A DNA stretch of 64,000 nt, from contig CM034389.1 in NCBI GenBank assembly GCA_019925095.2, positions 18,215,435-18,279,434 on the forward strand. Reading direction: 5' to 3'. Below are positions 34,010 through 45,205 of the stretch, in pieces. The position numbers and the translations under genes were made by a program. This DNA is from Dendrolimus kikuchii (Eukaryota > Arthropoda > Insecta > Lepidoptera > Lasiocampidae). Under the pieces are notes generated by a model. That model did not search any database. It was given only the letters and a program-made list of their open reading frames with translations, and had not been told where the DNA came from. Position 1 is the stretch's first letter; every line of letters starts with the position of its first letter.

Positions 34010-34668
34010 GTACCCAGCAGACGTTGTCCTGCCCTTAGAAATAAAAATCTAGAACCCGATTGCAGCGACATTTACCGGGACAAATAGTTTTTAAACCATT
34101 CTCGAATCCACTTTAATAAAAACACCACTTGAACACAGACAAAAATAATTTCACCTAAATATTGGAACCCGATTACAGCGCAATCTACCTGGTTCAAATT
34201 TGAATTTATATCATCCCGGGACCCACTTGAACACACACAAAAATAATTTTATCTAAATATTGGAACCCGATTACAACTAAATTAATTATTTTACATGTAT
34301 TTTATCAATAAAATAACTATGACCGAAGCATCTGTTTTAAACAATATTCAGTTTTTTACATCCTCTTTGACGACATTTGCAGCACGCATTCTGTCAATTC
34401 TATGTCAAACGTCATAAGGATACATTAAAAAAGTTTAAATTGTCCGAAGCGCTAAGGTTAGATTAGAAATAATTTTATATGGTGGTTAACTATTCTTAAA
34501 TTTTCTAATTTTCCGCGAAATTTTATTATTTTTTTCTTTTATAAGATTCTTCTCCTGACAATAACAAACACGACAAAGAAAGAATTAGTGAAATCGGTCC
34601 AGCCGTTCACGCGTGATGGCGTGACCAAGGGAAATAGGGATTCATTTTTATATATATAGATTATAATA
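34010..34668 (+). repeat. Retroposon-like repeat with three tandem subunits
   Basis: Starts CTAGCTGTACCCAGCAGACG and ends TCGGTCCAGCCGTTCACGCG ... TATATATATAGATT. Inside, GAACCCGATT(G/A)CAGCG-type units begin at about 34051, 34164 and 34261, with AATAATTT(C/T)A(C/T)CTAAATATTGG preceding the second and third. Non-coding. Confidence 0.65.
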
Positions 34669-34785
34669 TGTTGACGGATTATATCTATATTAATAAAAGT
34701 CACAGAAGAATTATTTGTGAGTATATTTCTGAAGTTTTTACTTTTACTGCGTATGAACTGCACACACACACATACATTTTTTTAC

Positions 34786-34825
34786 AATACAATATGTCTA
34801 ATTCTCCAATTAGACATATTGTATT
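34786..34825. repeat. Hairpin with 18-bp perfect arms, 4-nt loop
   Basis: AATACAATATGTCTAATT (34786-34803) and its exact reverse complement (34808-34825) flank CTCC. Confidence 0.8.
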
Positions 34826-35979
34826 ACGTGGCTAAAATAAACTGAAACACGAGTCATTTGATAAAAAAAAAAATTACCGTACCTAATATGAAACCCAAAA
34901 AATCGGAACGGAGAAGGAAAATAATTAAGTAAATGAACATTACAGCAGTGATTTCCTTATCGAAGCTTTAAATTACAATTTGAAGCAAACATTTCCTCGT
35001 GATAACAGGTCACACTGAAGAAAACAGGTCGTTACCGAACGTCATTTTGTGGGAACAAATCTCATTTTACGCACGCGTCGCACTATCTTATATTGCGAAG
35101 GCTCTGGGCCCATGGCATCTTATAGATTTTATGCTGGGGCGATGATTACCCTCGGGGGGCATCCATCACGACACAGCTCTTATTTTTATTTATTGCCCGG
35201 CGATAAGATATCGTGTTATGTAAGTTTGCTCCACAATATAGAACACAGAACGTAACACACATGTTTAACCCTGTTCTGAGGTGAAGAAATACTCTTAAGG
35301 CAAAATCAAATACTATAACCTCTTCAATTCTAATAAATACCTTTTAACAGTTGTCAGGTGTATTGAAATAGTTAAGTGCAACAAAAATCGATATTTTAAT
35401 AATATCGATATCAATATTTTCAACTGTCGCGCACGCGACTTTTACTTCCAGATTTAAATGTCAACGTCAATTAAAAACATCAACGTGACACTCAAGAAGA
35501 ACGGTAGATCAATTTTGGAACTTACAATTTGAATACTGACTTCAACCGACGGCTTGTAATTTTACTATAAATAAATTAGTTATTCTTAAGTAATCGGCGC
35601 CTATTCATTTCTACTGCGAACTCTGGAAGCTCAAACACAATCGGTAATCGAATACAGTTTTGTCTTAATTAAAATAAATTAGAACGAAATAACATTCAAC
35701 TGATCAGTATAAGTGAGAAATAAATATTTTTTTAATTTGTCTCGGGGGTAGACAAATGAATTAACTTCATAGAGCCTTGTTTTTTTCATAGGTTTCAACT
35801 ACGTAATGGTTTTCAGCATATTTTTGGTTACAAAAATTTTACCTGCACAAATTTATTTTAAGTTACTAAGAACTAAACGTAATTTATTTAAAATTAACAA
35901 TATTATTTTTAATAAATCGATTAATGCGTATTTTTAACAATTATTCGTTTAATTGTGGATTTGAACTGTCGGGACACTG
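34826..35979. other. Non-coding, nothing recognised
   Basis: A GC-richer patch at 35050-35250 has a 68-codon plus ORF without recognisable features. The region also has a short ATATCGAT-rich palindromic stretch at 35385-35415. Confidence 0.3.
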
Positions 35980-37020
35980 CGGAAATGTACTTTATTCTTT
36001 GTTTTGTTTGAAACTAGTTTTCATCTCGGGAACACCGCGGGAGTTTTTCTGGGAAATATTTAAAATGACCAGATTTATAAAAAATCGAATCCAATGTAAT
36101 CTTTTATTTGATCGACAGCAGATTTTATGTAATAATATTTGTGAATTTTCTCGGCAGCGGTTTGAAGTTGTTCGGGTGCATAAAAGCTTATTACGACACA
36201 GTTGTCACTAAAACGATAGCTTACATTCTTTTTTAAAAGCTGCGATATTTTGTGTCTCTGGGGATCCTGCGGGAATTTTTCCGGATATGATACAAATTAC
36301 TTAGATCTGTGTCGATACTTTGGCGGCATTCCATCTTTCAACGCATCGGCATTGCCCTCTGACGCAAAAATGCGGCCAGCATTTTGGCCACTCCCCGCCG
36401 ACAGCGATTTAGAGTCAATTTTTTACTTATAGTTTTATGTTATTTTGTAAGTATAGTTTAATTTATAGCATTGTTTAGTTTATTTTTAGTTTTTCATGGT
36501 ATTTTTAGGTTACTTATTTATTTTTGGTTACCAAATTAATATTAGATTTTTCAAATATTTACTATTTATAAACGTCTTCTGCTTTGTTTAAAAAGTTATT
36601 TAGATTGCATATTTTTTAGCTCATTTCGATACGATTTTACTAGAACAATAGCTTAAGTCCTTTTTCAAGTGAAACGATACTTTATATTCCAGGGATCCCG
36701 CGGGAACTTTCCCGAGAGTATTTAAAGTGGGTATTATACATAAAATTAGCTGATTCGGATTTAATGGATACTAAAAAAATATACTTTTTATATTTTTTCC
36801 AGGAATTCGTATCTTCGATTAGGACTTGCTAAATATGACAGTTTCTATATTTATTAGAGATCTTTAGTAGAACAGATATAGTTATGTATGCCTTTAATAA
36901 TATACTAAAAATCTGTTGCTCTGATGAAAATACCCTTTGCGTTTAGATACTGGCAAAATAAATGTAATCTACGTTACCTGTTAAGCGTGGATGAAGTCGC
37001 GGGTAAATCCTAGTTTAAAA
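35980..37020 (+). repeat. Array of old retroposon fragments (CGCGGGA...TTTTAGT units)
   Basis: Blocks of the 1727-1850 / 63110-63480 family recur: ACCGCGGGAGTTTTTCTGGG (36029), CACTAAAACGATAGCTTACA (36207), ATCCTGCGGGAATTTTTCCG (36264), ATCCCGCGGGAACTTTCCCG (36696) and GATGAAGTCGCGGGTAAATC (36991). The ORFs there are products of this repeat, not genes. Confidence 0.5.
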
Positions 37021-37112
37021 TATACTTAGATGAAATTAGTCATAAATTAAGGGTTATTATAATAATAATATAATTCGTTAATAATATAAGGTTTCGAAGA
37101 GGGGGTGAGATC

Positions 37113-38570
37113 ATGTCACACTTGCTGTATATGGATGACCTCAAACTTTTCGCATCCAACGAACCAGACTTGATTGAATTACTGAAGTCAATTAATATGG
37201 AATTCGGAATAGAAAAGTGTGAATTCACCGAATTTACAACTTTCAAAGAACATGTCTCTCAAATCCCTCTCGAAACCGAAACAAACAAGTACCTGGGTAT
37301 GTTATAGTCCTTAGGTATAGCCGACGCGGACGTAAAACAGACAGTGAAGGACCGATTCTTTTGCCGCCTGAGGAAGGTTTTAACCAGCCTTTTCTCAGTT
37401 GGAAATAAGGTCAGAGCCTTCAACAGCTGGGTTATGCCCGTGTTGGCATACTTAGGTGAACTCAAACGGAGTTGGACGCCCTAGATCGAAGGGTTCGTTG
37501 CCTACTGGCAAAACATCGTATGCATCACCCACGTTCATCAGTAATGAGATTGTACATCTCGCGAAGATGTGGAGGCCAAGGCTTTCTAAATGCCAAAGAT
37601 CTGCACAATCGCGAGGTGAACAATTCCACCTCAATATTTCCTTAAGATGGACGTGGGCTTGCATAAAGATGTTGTGGCAGTAGACAAAGGTCTCACCAAG
37701 CTCTCGTTGGCTAAAGAGAATTGGTGCAATCTGGCAATACTGAGCGCCTCCGACCGCATCAACGTATGGAAGAGCAAGGAGCTGCATGGCAGGTTTTATC
37801 GCGCCTTAACAGGGCCCGATGTAGACCTGGCAGCGTCGGTAAACTGGCTACGTTTCGGTAACCTCTTTGGAGAAACCGAAAGTTTTGTCTTTGCAATTAT
37901 GGACGAAGTTATTAAGACGAATAACTAACTAACCGGAAATATATCCTGAAAGATGGCACCTTAGACATCTGTCGAGCATGTCATCGCTCAGGTGAATCCC
38001 TCAGGCATATTGTATTCCGGCTGTTCACATCTTTCTAACGGCGAGTATTTGCACAGACATAACCTCGTAGCCAGGATTATCCACCAGCAACTTGCCCTAT
38101 AAGACGGTTTTGTGGAAACGGATTTGCCTTATTAGAAGTACTCGGCAGAGCCAGTTCTTGAAAACAGTCGTGCTACGCTCTACTGGGATCGATCAGTTAT
38201 CAAGGACAGGAACGTTGTAGCTAATAAACCTGATATCGTGCTAATAGATCAACCTGCGGATCAATATTCGCGACGAGCAATACTCGTTGACATCAGTATC
38301 CCGCATGACGATAACCTCGTGAAGAAAGAAAAAGAAAAAGAAAAACTAAGTAAATACTTAGACCTTGCTCACGAAGTACCGCTATGTGACGTCTGGAGTC
38401 AACGAGCATTGTGCCGATAGTTGTCTTCGTTAATGGTCTTATAGCGAAAAGCCTCGACCGTCATCTAGAGACGCTTTCACTGGGAAACTGGGTAAAGGGC
38501 CAGATGCAGAAGGCAGCACTCTTGGACACGGCACGAATTGTGAGGAGGATCCTGTCTCTGGAGTCCTAAC
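37113..38570 (+). pseudogene. R4/Dong- or R2-like LINE, RT end plus restriction-like endonuclease
   Basis: Pieced together from several plus frames: HLLYMDDLKLFASN (YMDD at 37128-37139), a thumb region, AVDKGLTKLSLAKEN, then a Cys/His motif CRACHRSGESLRHIV (around 37975-38010). Last come NKPDIVLIDQPADQ and AILVDISIPHDDNLVKKEKE, the PD..D/E-K pattern of C-terminal restriction-like endonucleases found in site-specific early-branching LINEs. Many stops and shifts; the 5' half (N-terminal fingers, most of RT) is absent. Clade assignment is tentative. Confidence 0.65.
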
Positions 38571-41434
38571 TTGATTTTATATATTTTTTTAATGAATATG
38601 TATTTTATTTTTGATGTATTTTTATAAAAGAATAATGTGATCTATTTTTTTTATAAAAAATATCTTTATATATTTTAAAAAAATGTAAAGTTTTTGAATA
38701 AATGCATAATATAATTCATTTATTTTAAAATTTTGGCCGTTCTAAAAATTACGTATTAAATAAGAAAATAACAAACAGTGAGAGAAGTAATATATGTATA
38801 CAGTACCCGCAAAACTTATATGCGTCTCGAACGAAGTTAGCTCTGTGATTTTGAACAGGTTCTATCAATTTTTAACGTTTATTACAACTGATAATGAGAA
38901 GTGCAAAAGAGATACTATGCGAGTCCGGATAGAGAATGAAAGAGAGCGTAACACTCTAACCCGCATGAGCTTTGTTGATTATGTTCTGCGTAATGACTTG
39001 TATAAACTTCAGGGATCTACTTAAGTTTTACACGTACTATATTTTATAGATTCTCACTATTAATATTCCTCTTCCACGTTTTGAGATGGGATAGAAACTT
39101 TTAGGATACTAGATATTTAAACTAAATACTAAAATAAGAACCTAAGGACAAATATAAAATAAACTAATTTTATTATTGTTGTAGAATTTATTTTATTACA
39201 TCACAGACTTCAATTTGTGTGATAAATTCAGGAAGGCCCAAATTCCTCAACGTGAATACACGTTGAATACTGGAACAATATTGGCATAGTTAATAATAAA
39301 GTATAATTTAAAGTTTACCAAAAATGGCCTGAAATTGAAAATGTACTAGTAACTCCATTATCTAGATACTAGGCCTGCAGCAACCGCAAAATGTCAGTCA
39401 CGTTGAAACAACTATTAATTAAGACCCTCGGGTGGGTAATCATCCTGCAACAAGACAGCTGTCTATCTGTACGCCGACCTTACTCCTCAAAATGATTGAC
39501 GCATTTTTGTTTTGTTTTTTGTAACGTAGGGTGTGCAGTTTTCACTTCACACGAAGTGAAGACATAGCAGGGCAAGTTAGTAATTTTTTTTCTTTACTGT
39601 ATATTAAATGAATGAAAATGTTATTATTTATCTTGTTTTTTTTGTTTGTCTTCTCAAAGTTATTGTAGATTATGTACCCCTATGAGAAACAGACGTGATG
39701 ATAATAATATATAAGTATATAAAAACTTTAAACAAAAAAGCAACATATTGTTTTTTAAACTATATTTTATTCACATCAGTTACCTGTTAATAAGTGCTAT
39801 TTTAAATACAGGTGTTGCAGAAACTCAAATAAAATCAGCATTTGTCAACGTCTTAAGTTTTTGGGATAAACAAATTTCCTATAATCTTTTAGACTGTGAA
39901 GTAGGATTATATAAGGACAAATAAATTAAATTAGGTCCTAATCTGAGACAAAATCGTTTGTGGAGCATAGGAATATCATCAGAATAGATAGCACCTATTG
40001 AAGTTTGATCAGAAAGCAATACTAAAAAACAATAAAAAATATTACTTTAGTTTTTCTAAAATTGAATTACAAATGTATGTTTCGAAACATCAGAAAAATC
40101 GTGTAGTCTAGACACCATTGCCTTTTCATAATAGTTAAAGACATGTTCGTCACCTTGAAACAATGTCTTCACCTATCTTCCCTCTATTATCTTTGACGTA
40201 TCGAAATTCGCGAAAAACATCATAAGATATCACTTGTACGTGTCATGACACCTGGGTGTGTATTCTGGTGGCACCACATATATATTATTCTCATAAAAAT
40301 GAATAGATTGTATCGATTGGCTTGTATCATAGCTCGGTGTAATTAATCGCCTTCTTTTCTATAGTATACTGTATGGAATTACAATTTAAACATCGGAAAC
40401 GATAACGGTATTTTGAAGTAAAACGTCTTTAGAATTGTTGTGATTTAAAACTCGATGAAACGACAAAGAGATAAACACATAAATAGGGCTATGTCGGCGA
40501 GAGAATGAGATAAATAATTACAATTCAAAACTATGCTGATACAGATAGAGTTGGAAATGTTTTGAAGTTTTTCGATAATACTTCAAATTTCGTGTTTAAA
40601 AGCTTAAATATATTATAACGATAATACCTATATATGAAATGTGTTGTCACGAAATTTAGAATCCTCCCACCCCTTGTCTCATTTGTACACCCAATTTTAT
40701 TTTATTTTGAAAATAATTAATTTAATGGTATACTCTTTTACATTGTATACTCGTATATATAACTTACAATTTATTTATAAATTTAAAAAAATTGGTGATC
40801 ACATATTTTAAATTATATTGACTTAAATGAAACAAATGTTGTATGTATTTATTATAAATTATTTATAAATAAAGTTCTTCTATGATTTTCATATATTTCT
40901 TAACCATTTTTATTAGATTAATTAGTTTTATTTCATTTAATATAATTTAATTTAATTAGTATATAAAAATTTATAATAAATATTCTATTAATATTTTAAC
41001 GATAATTTTGTATATAATAATGAATATTTAATTTAATATCGCTGGCATATTTAAATTGCTTCAAGCTGCTTTTAAAATAATACTTTGCGTTTAGTAGTAT
41101 TAGAATATATTTACTTTTGTTATCATTATACATATCTAGAAAATAAGTTAATTGGGGGGAAACACGAAATGAGAACGATTTTACGTTATTTATATGTGCC
41201 ATAAAATTTAAACTTTATCGCAATAACCTATTTAAAAATTAAATGAAAACCGGAAGGCCTACGAGTTTATTAAGCTGATGCATAATTTCACGATAACACT
41301 TAAAAAAAAGTTACTTTGTCTCAACTTGTATTTAAAAAAAGTTTCCAATGTTTTTTTTTTGCTTTGCCTTACATTTTATGTTTATTAAATAAATATCCCG
41401 ATTTTTTTTTTATAAATAATCGGCAGACAAACAC
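38571..41434. other. Non-coding; one repeat piece at 40450-40520
   Basis: Pairs with 33770-33860. The plus ORF 38794-39024 (76 codons) has mixed composition but no recognised motif or splice context. The rest is AT-rich. Confidence 0.35.
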
Positions 41435-41635
41435 ATATATTGTATATCCCCAAATTAAGCAAGTTACGCTTGTGTTATGGGTAATATACAACGGACTACG
41501 CTGAGGCCGATCCCAGACACCCAGACCATAGTAAATAACGGAGAAAATACGTTTCCGAAATTTACTATACCAAGAACCCGGAGCCTCTACGTTGCAGTGA
41601 GGTAGGCCGCTCACCCACAGAGGCCGTCGATATTT
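41435..41635 (-). repeat. SINE-like repeat (CACTGCAACGTAG type), copy 1
   Basis: Minus strand: GCCTACCTCACTGCAACGTAG, then GGCTCCGGGTTC (B-box-like), TTACTATGGTCTGG and AGCGTAGTCCGTTG. The same order appears on the plus strand at 56470-56690. tRNA-related head likely. Confidence 0.6.
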
Positions 41636-41769
41636 TGGTACTAAAAAGATTTTCTGGAACTTGACTAGTACAAATAGCTTCTGAGATTTATGTGTTTAAA
41701 TTACACCATTTTCTTGCTCTTTTAGCCACAGAGAAAGATAATATTAATATGAGTACAACATATTAAAAA

Positions 41770-41807
<38 letters not shown>

Positions 41808-41852
41808 GTATATATATATGTATATATATGTACATATATATGTATATATATG

Positions 41853-41894
<42 letters not shown>
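41770..41894. repeat. Compound (AC)n-(AT)n/(TATATG)n microsatellite
   Basis: About 10 CA units followed by ~100 bp of TA with regularly spaced G or C interruptions. The 65-codon ORF across it is an artefact. Confidence 0.95.
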
Positions 41895-41897
<3 letters not shown>

Positions 41898-41954
41898 GAA
41901 TAAATAGTACACTTCTCAATTCAAATTAGCGGGTATTTGTTATTACTTTTTATA

Positions 41955-42305
41955 ATTACTAGTGGTCGCCCGTGGACGAATTTCGACCATAATAATTAAT
42001 TTAAATTATAATTTTGAACATTATCAAGGTTCTGTTGTCCAAGACTATACTTCTATAATCACAGATTTCGCCAAGGTTACACTGTTATGAGTAATTTGAC
42101 TTTAACAATAAACAAAAGAGTATATATGCATGCGTGTGTCAAATACATGGTAATGTGTGTAATGTATTTTTATACAGAATAAAAAATACCATTCTGTACT
42201 CCTTCTCTATATAAACTATAAGTGTGCAAAATTTCATACTCCTCCGTCCGCCCAATTTTCGTAAAAAGGGGTACAAAGTTTTTACTTCACGTAATTAATA
42301 TACAG
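41955..42305 (+). repeat. Old RTE-like retroposon copy
   Basis: Starts ACTAGTGGTCGCCCGTGGAC and ends near CATACTCCTCCGTCCGCCCAATTTTCG ... ATATACAGAT, the boxes of this broad repeat class. Non-coding. Confidence 0.45.
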
Positions 42306-42639
42306 ATATAAAAAAATAGCATGAGGCATTATTCTGATTTAATTTAAAAAAGAAAGTGAGCATTAAATACATTGACAATAAAAGAAAGAAAATCGCGTGC
42401 TGGCACCTGATTAAGTTAGACGCTTGCCAGATAAGAAAATAAATAAGTGTGATCAATCATGATGTCGTAACTTAATGGAATTATTTTTACTTAAGCTTCA
42501 GTATTTATTGCTACTACGACTTAGTTACAACTACACGGAGCAAACGTCAATCAAATTCCAAAAATATTTATATGGGTTTAGTTTATTGACCGAATTTTAT
42601 TAAACCGCTCGGTTTAAAAAATGAATAGTAACATTTTAC

Positions 42640-42841
42640 TAGTAATTTCCTTTGCGTTATTTATTTGAAAAGAGTATTTCTTAAAAGGTTTCAGGTAGCC
42701 GATATAGTTTGTAAAATTAGTAAGCTGAAGTAACAATGGGCCCGTCACATTTATCTGTATGGCCTTTTTCTTGCACTTCTTTTTTGGGGGCACGCTAATT
42801 CTCGAAATTTGTAAGTCTATAATTCTTTGTTTGTAGCTCCA
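42640..42841 (-). CDS. Candidate exon, possible fibronectin type III C-terminal half
   Basis: The minus frame from 42841 reads WSYKQRIIDLQISRISVPPK, a Lys-rich turn, INVTGPLLLQLTNFTNYIGY and LKPFKKYSFQINNAKEIT. The 'YIGYLKPFKKYSFQI' segment resembles the F-strand signature of FN3 domains (L-x-P-x-x-x-Y-x-F-x-V). Preceded by TTTTTTGGAG (weak acceptor); ACTA|GTAAAATG is a weak donor at 42638. The frame itself runs on to 42614. Family assignment is inference from one motif and no neighbouring exon was found. Confidence 0.3.
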
Positions 42842-43423
42842 CTCCAAAAAATGACAGTTTATTCACTGCTTCCAAAGTCTTTTAATAGTACGTACCAGGT
42901 TCAGTTATCCTTCGTCCAAATATTTAAACCACATTTTCAATTTTATGATTAGCACTCATTAGACTTATATCACGATTTTGCAAAACTAAACTCAGCTCCC
43001 TTAGCTCTCGAAGAGCAGCGCACATTTTATATGGGGCGACGCGGAAACTGTTCAGAAAAGATAGATTAGATTTTGTGTTTGAATAACTTTGACCTGTTAA
43101 AAAAATCCTTTTTTTTGTAAAGGTCACCAAAATTAATTTTTTGCATTTTTTTTTAAATTCTTTCATTTTTCAGTTTTTATGTTTTTACGATATTTTCAAA
43201 ATTTCCTTTAAGGTAACTGCGTGCTCCCACGTGCCCCCATAAAAAAAGCCCTGTGTGTACCTATGTCATAATAATAATTAATTAATTTGTTCAGTAACAA
43301 CATGAAGAAGTAACAGATTACTTAAAAAACAATAACATTTGCACTTAAAATTATAATAAAACCGATTTGAAAAATTCACATTATATTTATTAGCATTTGG
43401 AATTCAATAAAAAAAATCTTAAA
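42842..43423. other. Non-coding, nothing firm
   Basis: The minus ORF 42924-43166 includes a GC-richer patch (43000-43060) but is otherwise Lys/Phe-rich from poly-A/T runs. Confidence 0.3.
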
Positions 43424-43555
43424 AGTCGTGGTAGCATAATGGCTAGCGCACGCGTCCCAAACTCAAAGGTCGCGGGTCCGGGTAAGTGGTGCATGTGATC
43501 CGGCCAGACCGGTACGCATGCACCACTTAGGCAGTTTTGTGACCTAATGTGCATA
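43424..43555 (+). repeat. tRNA-derived SINE, copy 2
   Basis: GTCGTGGTAGCATAATGG and ACGCGTCCCAAACTCAAAGG match copy 1 (10760-10871); the B box is degraded (GGGTCCGGG). The 3' part GCAGTTTTGTGACCTAATGTGC matches the tail of copy 1. An extra piece GTGGTGCATGTGATCCGGCC lies between and is mirrored as TGCACCAC at 43519. Confidence 0.6.
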
Positions 43556-43559
43556 TTTT

Positions 43560-43650
43560 TACAATTACCGCGTGCTGATAACGGTGAAGGGAAACATCTT
43601 GATGCAACCTGCACATCGAGATGACCGATTTGTCAAACCTGACAAGCCTT
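43560..43650 (-). repeat. SINE/LINE-tail repeat fragment
   Basis: Plus text GGTGAAGGGAAACATCTTGATG followed by CCTGCACATCGAGATGACCG is the reverse complement of the family at 9355-9495. Confidence 0.6.
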
Positions 43651-43652
43651 TT

Positions 43653-43948
43653 ATCCGTGTAGGAACGGAGAAAGAATACAATTTCCTGCGGCCGGGCGGC
43701 TTGTCGTAAGAGGCGACTAAATAACCCACAGCCAGGTGGTAGGGCGTTTGCCCGGCTACCACCCCTGGTCTAAAGTATGTCACCATAACAATCTTGAGTT
43801 GTGTTCCGGCATTAGTGACCAGGTTCCAGTCTCCCTTAAGAGAGCAGCAGCGCATTTGTAGCAACTTTGTTGTTGCAAATGTCCATAGGCGATGGTAACC
43901 GCTTTCCATCAAGTGGGCCGTCTGCCTGTCTGCTGATCTCCTGCAATA
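43653..43948 (-). repeat. Exon-shaped repeat, copy b
   Basis: The minus strand starts TTTTTATTGCAG, continues GAGATCAGCAGACAGGCAGA and ends CTCCGTTCCTACACGGATAAAA. It contains a frame MMESGYHRLWTFATTKLLQM ... YSFSVPTRIK closely related to copies a and c. Confidence 0.75.
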
Positions 43949-43954
43949 AAAAAA

Positions 43955-44050
43955 AATCCGCCTTGGACAAGCGTGGCGGGTATACTGTCCGTTCCCCTAT
44001 AGTGGGAGGCCCGTGCCCAGTAGTGGGACGTTAATGGTCTGTTATTTAAA
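43955..44050 (-). repeat. SINE/LINE-tail repeat fragment (GGCACGGGCCTCC part)
   Basis: Plus text GGGTATACTGTCCGTTCCCC and GCCCAGTAGTGGGACGTTAA; the same phrases occur at 58980-59050. Reverse complement gives the CCACTACTGGGCACGGGCC box. Confidence 0.6.
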
Positions 44051-44186
44051 AAAAATATTACGTATTTTTATTCTTGCTGTGTTGCCCATAGTTATCTATA
44101 ACATTAAGGCATCCAATGTTTTTCCTAGCTCGTTGAGATTTAAAGATTATAATATTTTCTTAAATTTTCGCGACTTGTATACATAT

Positions 44187-44410
44187 AAAAACTACGTTTT
44201 AACGGTTTTAAGAGCGGTTATTTATTTGATTTTTATTATTCCGACGTTTCGGTCACTTTTCTGTAGCCGTGATCACAGAAGACAAAGATATCAAGTGTCA
44301 ACGAGTATTGCCTGCCGTGATCACGGCCACTGAAAAGTGGCCGAAACTACGGAATAACAAAAATCAAATAAATTACCGCACTTAAAACCGTTAAAACGTA
44401 GTTTTATTAC
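44187..44410. mobile_element. Inverted pair of Penelope-like 3' termini
   Basis: 44187-44280 reads ACTACGTTTTAACGGTTTTA, then CCGACGTTTCGGTCACTTTTC and GTGATCAC. 44317-44410 is the imperfect reverse complement, ending CGTTAAAACGTAGTTTTATT. Each arm equals the last ~95 bp of the Penelope copies; a ~36-bp centre includes AAGTGTCAACGAGTATTG. No coding part remains. Confidence 0.75.
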
Positions 44411-44884
44411 TTAAGGATTAGTTTATGATGTTTTGGAGAGCACATATTGAAGCACTCTGAGAAAACTTCAGAAGCTCATATACAAGACACATTATTTTTT
44501 TGTGAAATGTAATGAAAAATTTAAATGAAAATCTTAACATAAGTTATAGGTGCTATTGATAAATTAATTAATTCGTAAATATATATATATATTAAACCAC
44601 TGTGCGTACTGGACTTCTGTAATATCTTTTTATATTTCAATTTTGCTATGACTAAATAACTAGATATTTTATACAGGTCTCAAGTTAATATGCAGATTAA
44701 GAGGTGGGCACTGAAAATCAGTGCTGTGGCGGAGTATCTTCCGACACAGCAATATACTGAGTGCCAATCTCGTTTGTCGAATAGCGGCATATAATAATTA
44801 CAAACATGTTTTGTCTCGTCTATTTTATATTTTGTCTATGTCGCATTTGGAAAATAACCGGTTTTTTTCTGAAAAGCTATATTT

Positions 44885-45205
44885 TTATAAATTATATTTC
44901 TTCCAAAAATGTTCGACATCGTTCAAGTTAAGATATCGAACACCTTTGAGAATACACCCAACAGGTGCTTCGTCAGGTGCTCCCGATTTTCGCGAATTGC
45001 TTGTTTAACATATTTTTTTCGATTCTGTCTCGTTTACGTTTAGGGTAACGTCTTCGTACGCGTTATATGTTACAATTGACTGTAAGGACAATGTGTGAAT
45101 TTGAAGAGCGTCATTTGCATAGAGTACTTTGCCATTCTTATTCAAGAGTTGAATGTCTGCTATTTCGAAGTTAAGTTTGGCGTTGGATAAAATCGTTCGA
45201 GGTCT
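44885..45205 (-). pseudogene. Degraded unidentified coding sequence
   Basis: One minus frame is open from 45205 to 44885 except for a single TAA at 45005-45007, about 105 codons. The first part reads NAKLNFEIADIQLLNKNGKV, YANDALQIHTLSLQSIVTYN and AYEDVTLNVNETESKK; the second reads SGAPDEAPVGCILKGVRYLN and LNDVEHFWKKYN. Composition is balanced and protein-like. A further coding-like frame may continue below 44880 (DETKHVCNYYMPLFDKRDWH). No family recognised; it could be a viral-derived, transposon or host pseudogene. Confidence 0.4.

Noticed and set aside
38794..39024. 76-codon plus ORF as a gene
   Set aside because: Mixed composition but no motif, no splice sites or promoter context, and stop-flanked on both sides.
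41722..41919. 65-codon ORF on the minus strand
   Set aside because: It is translation of the AC/AT microsatellite.
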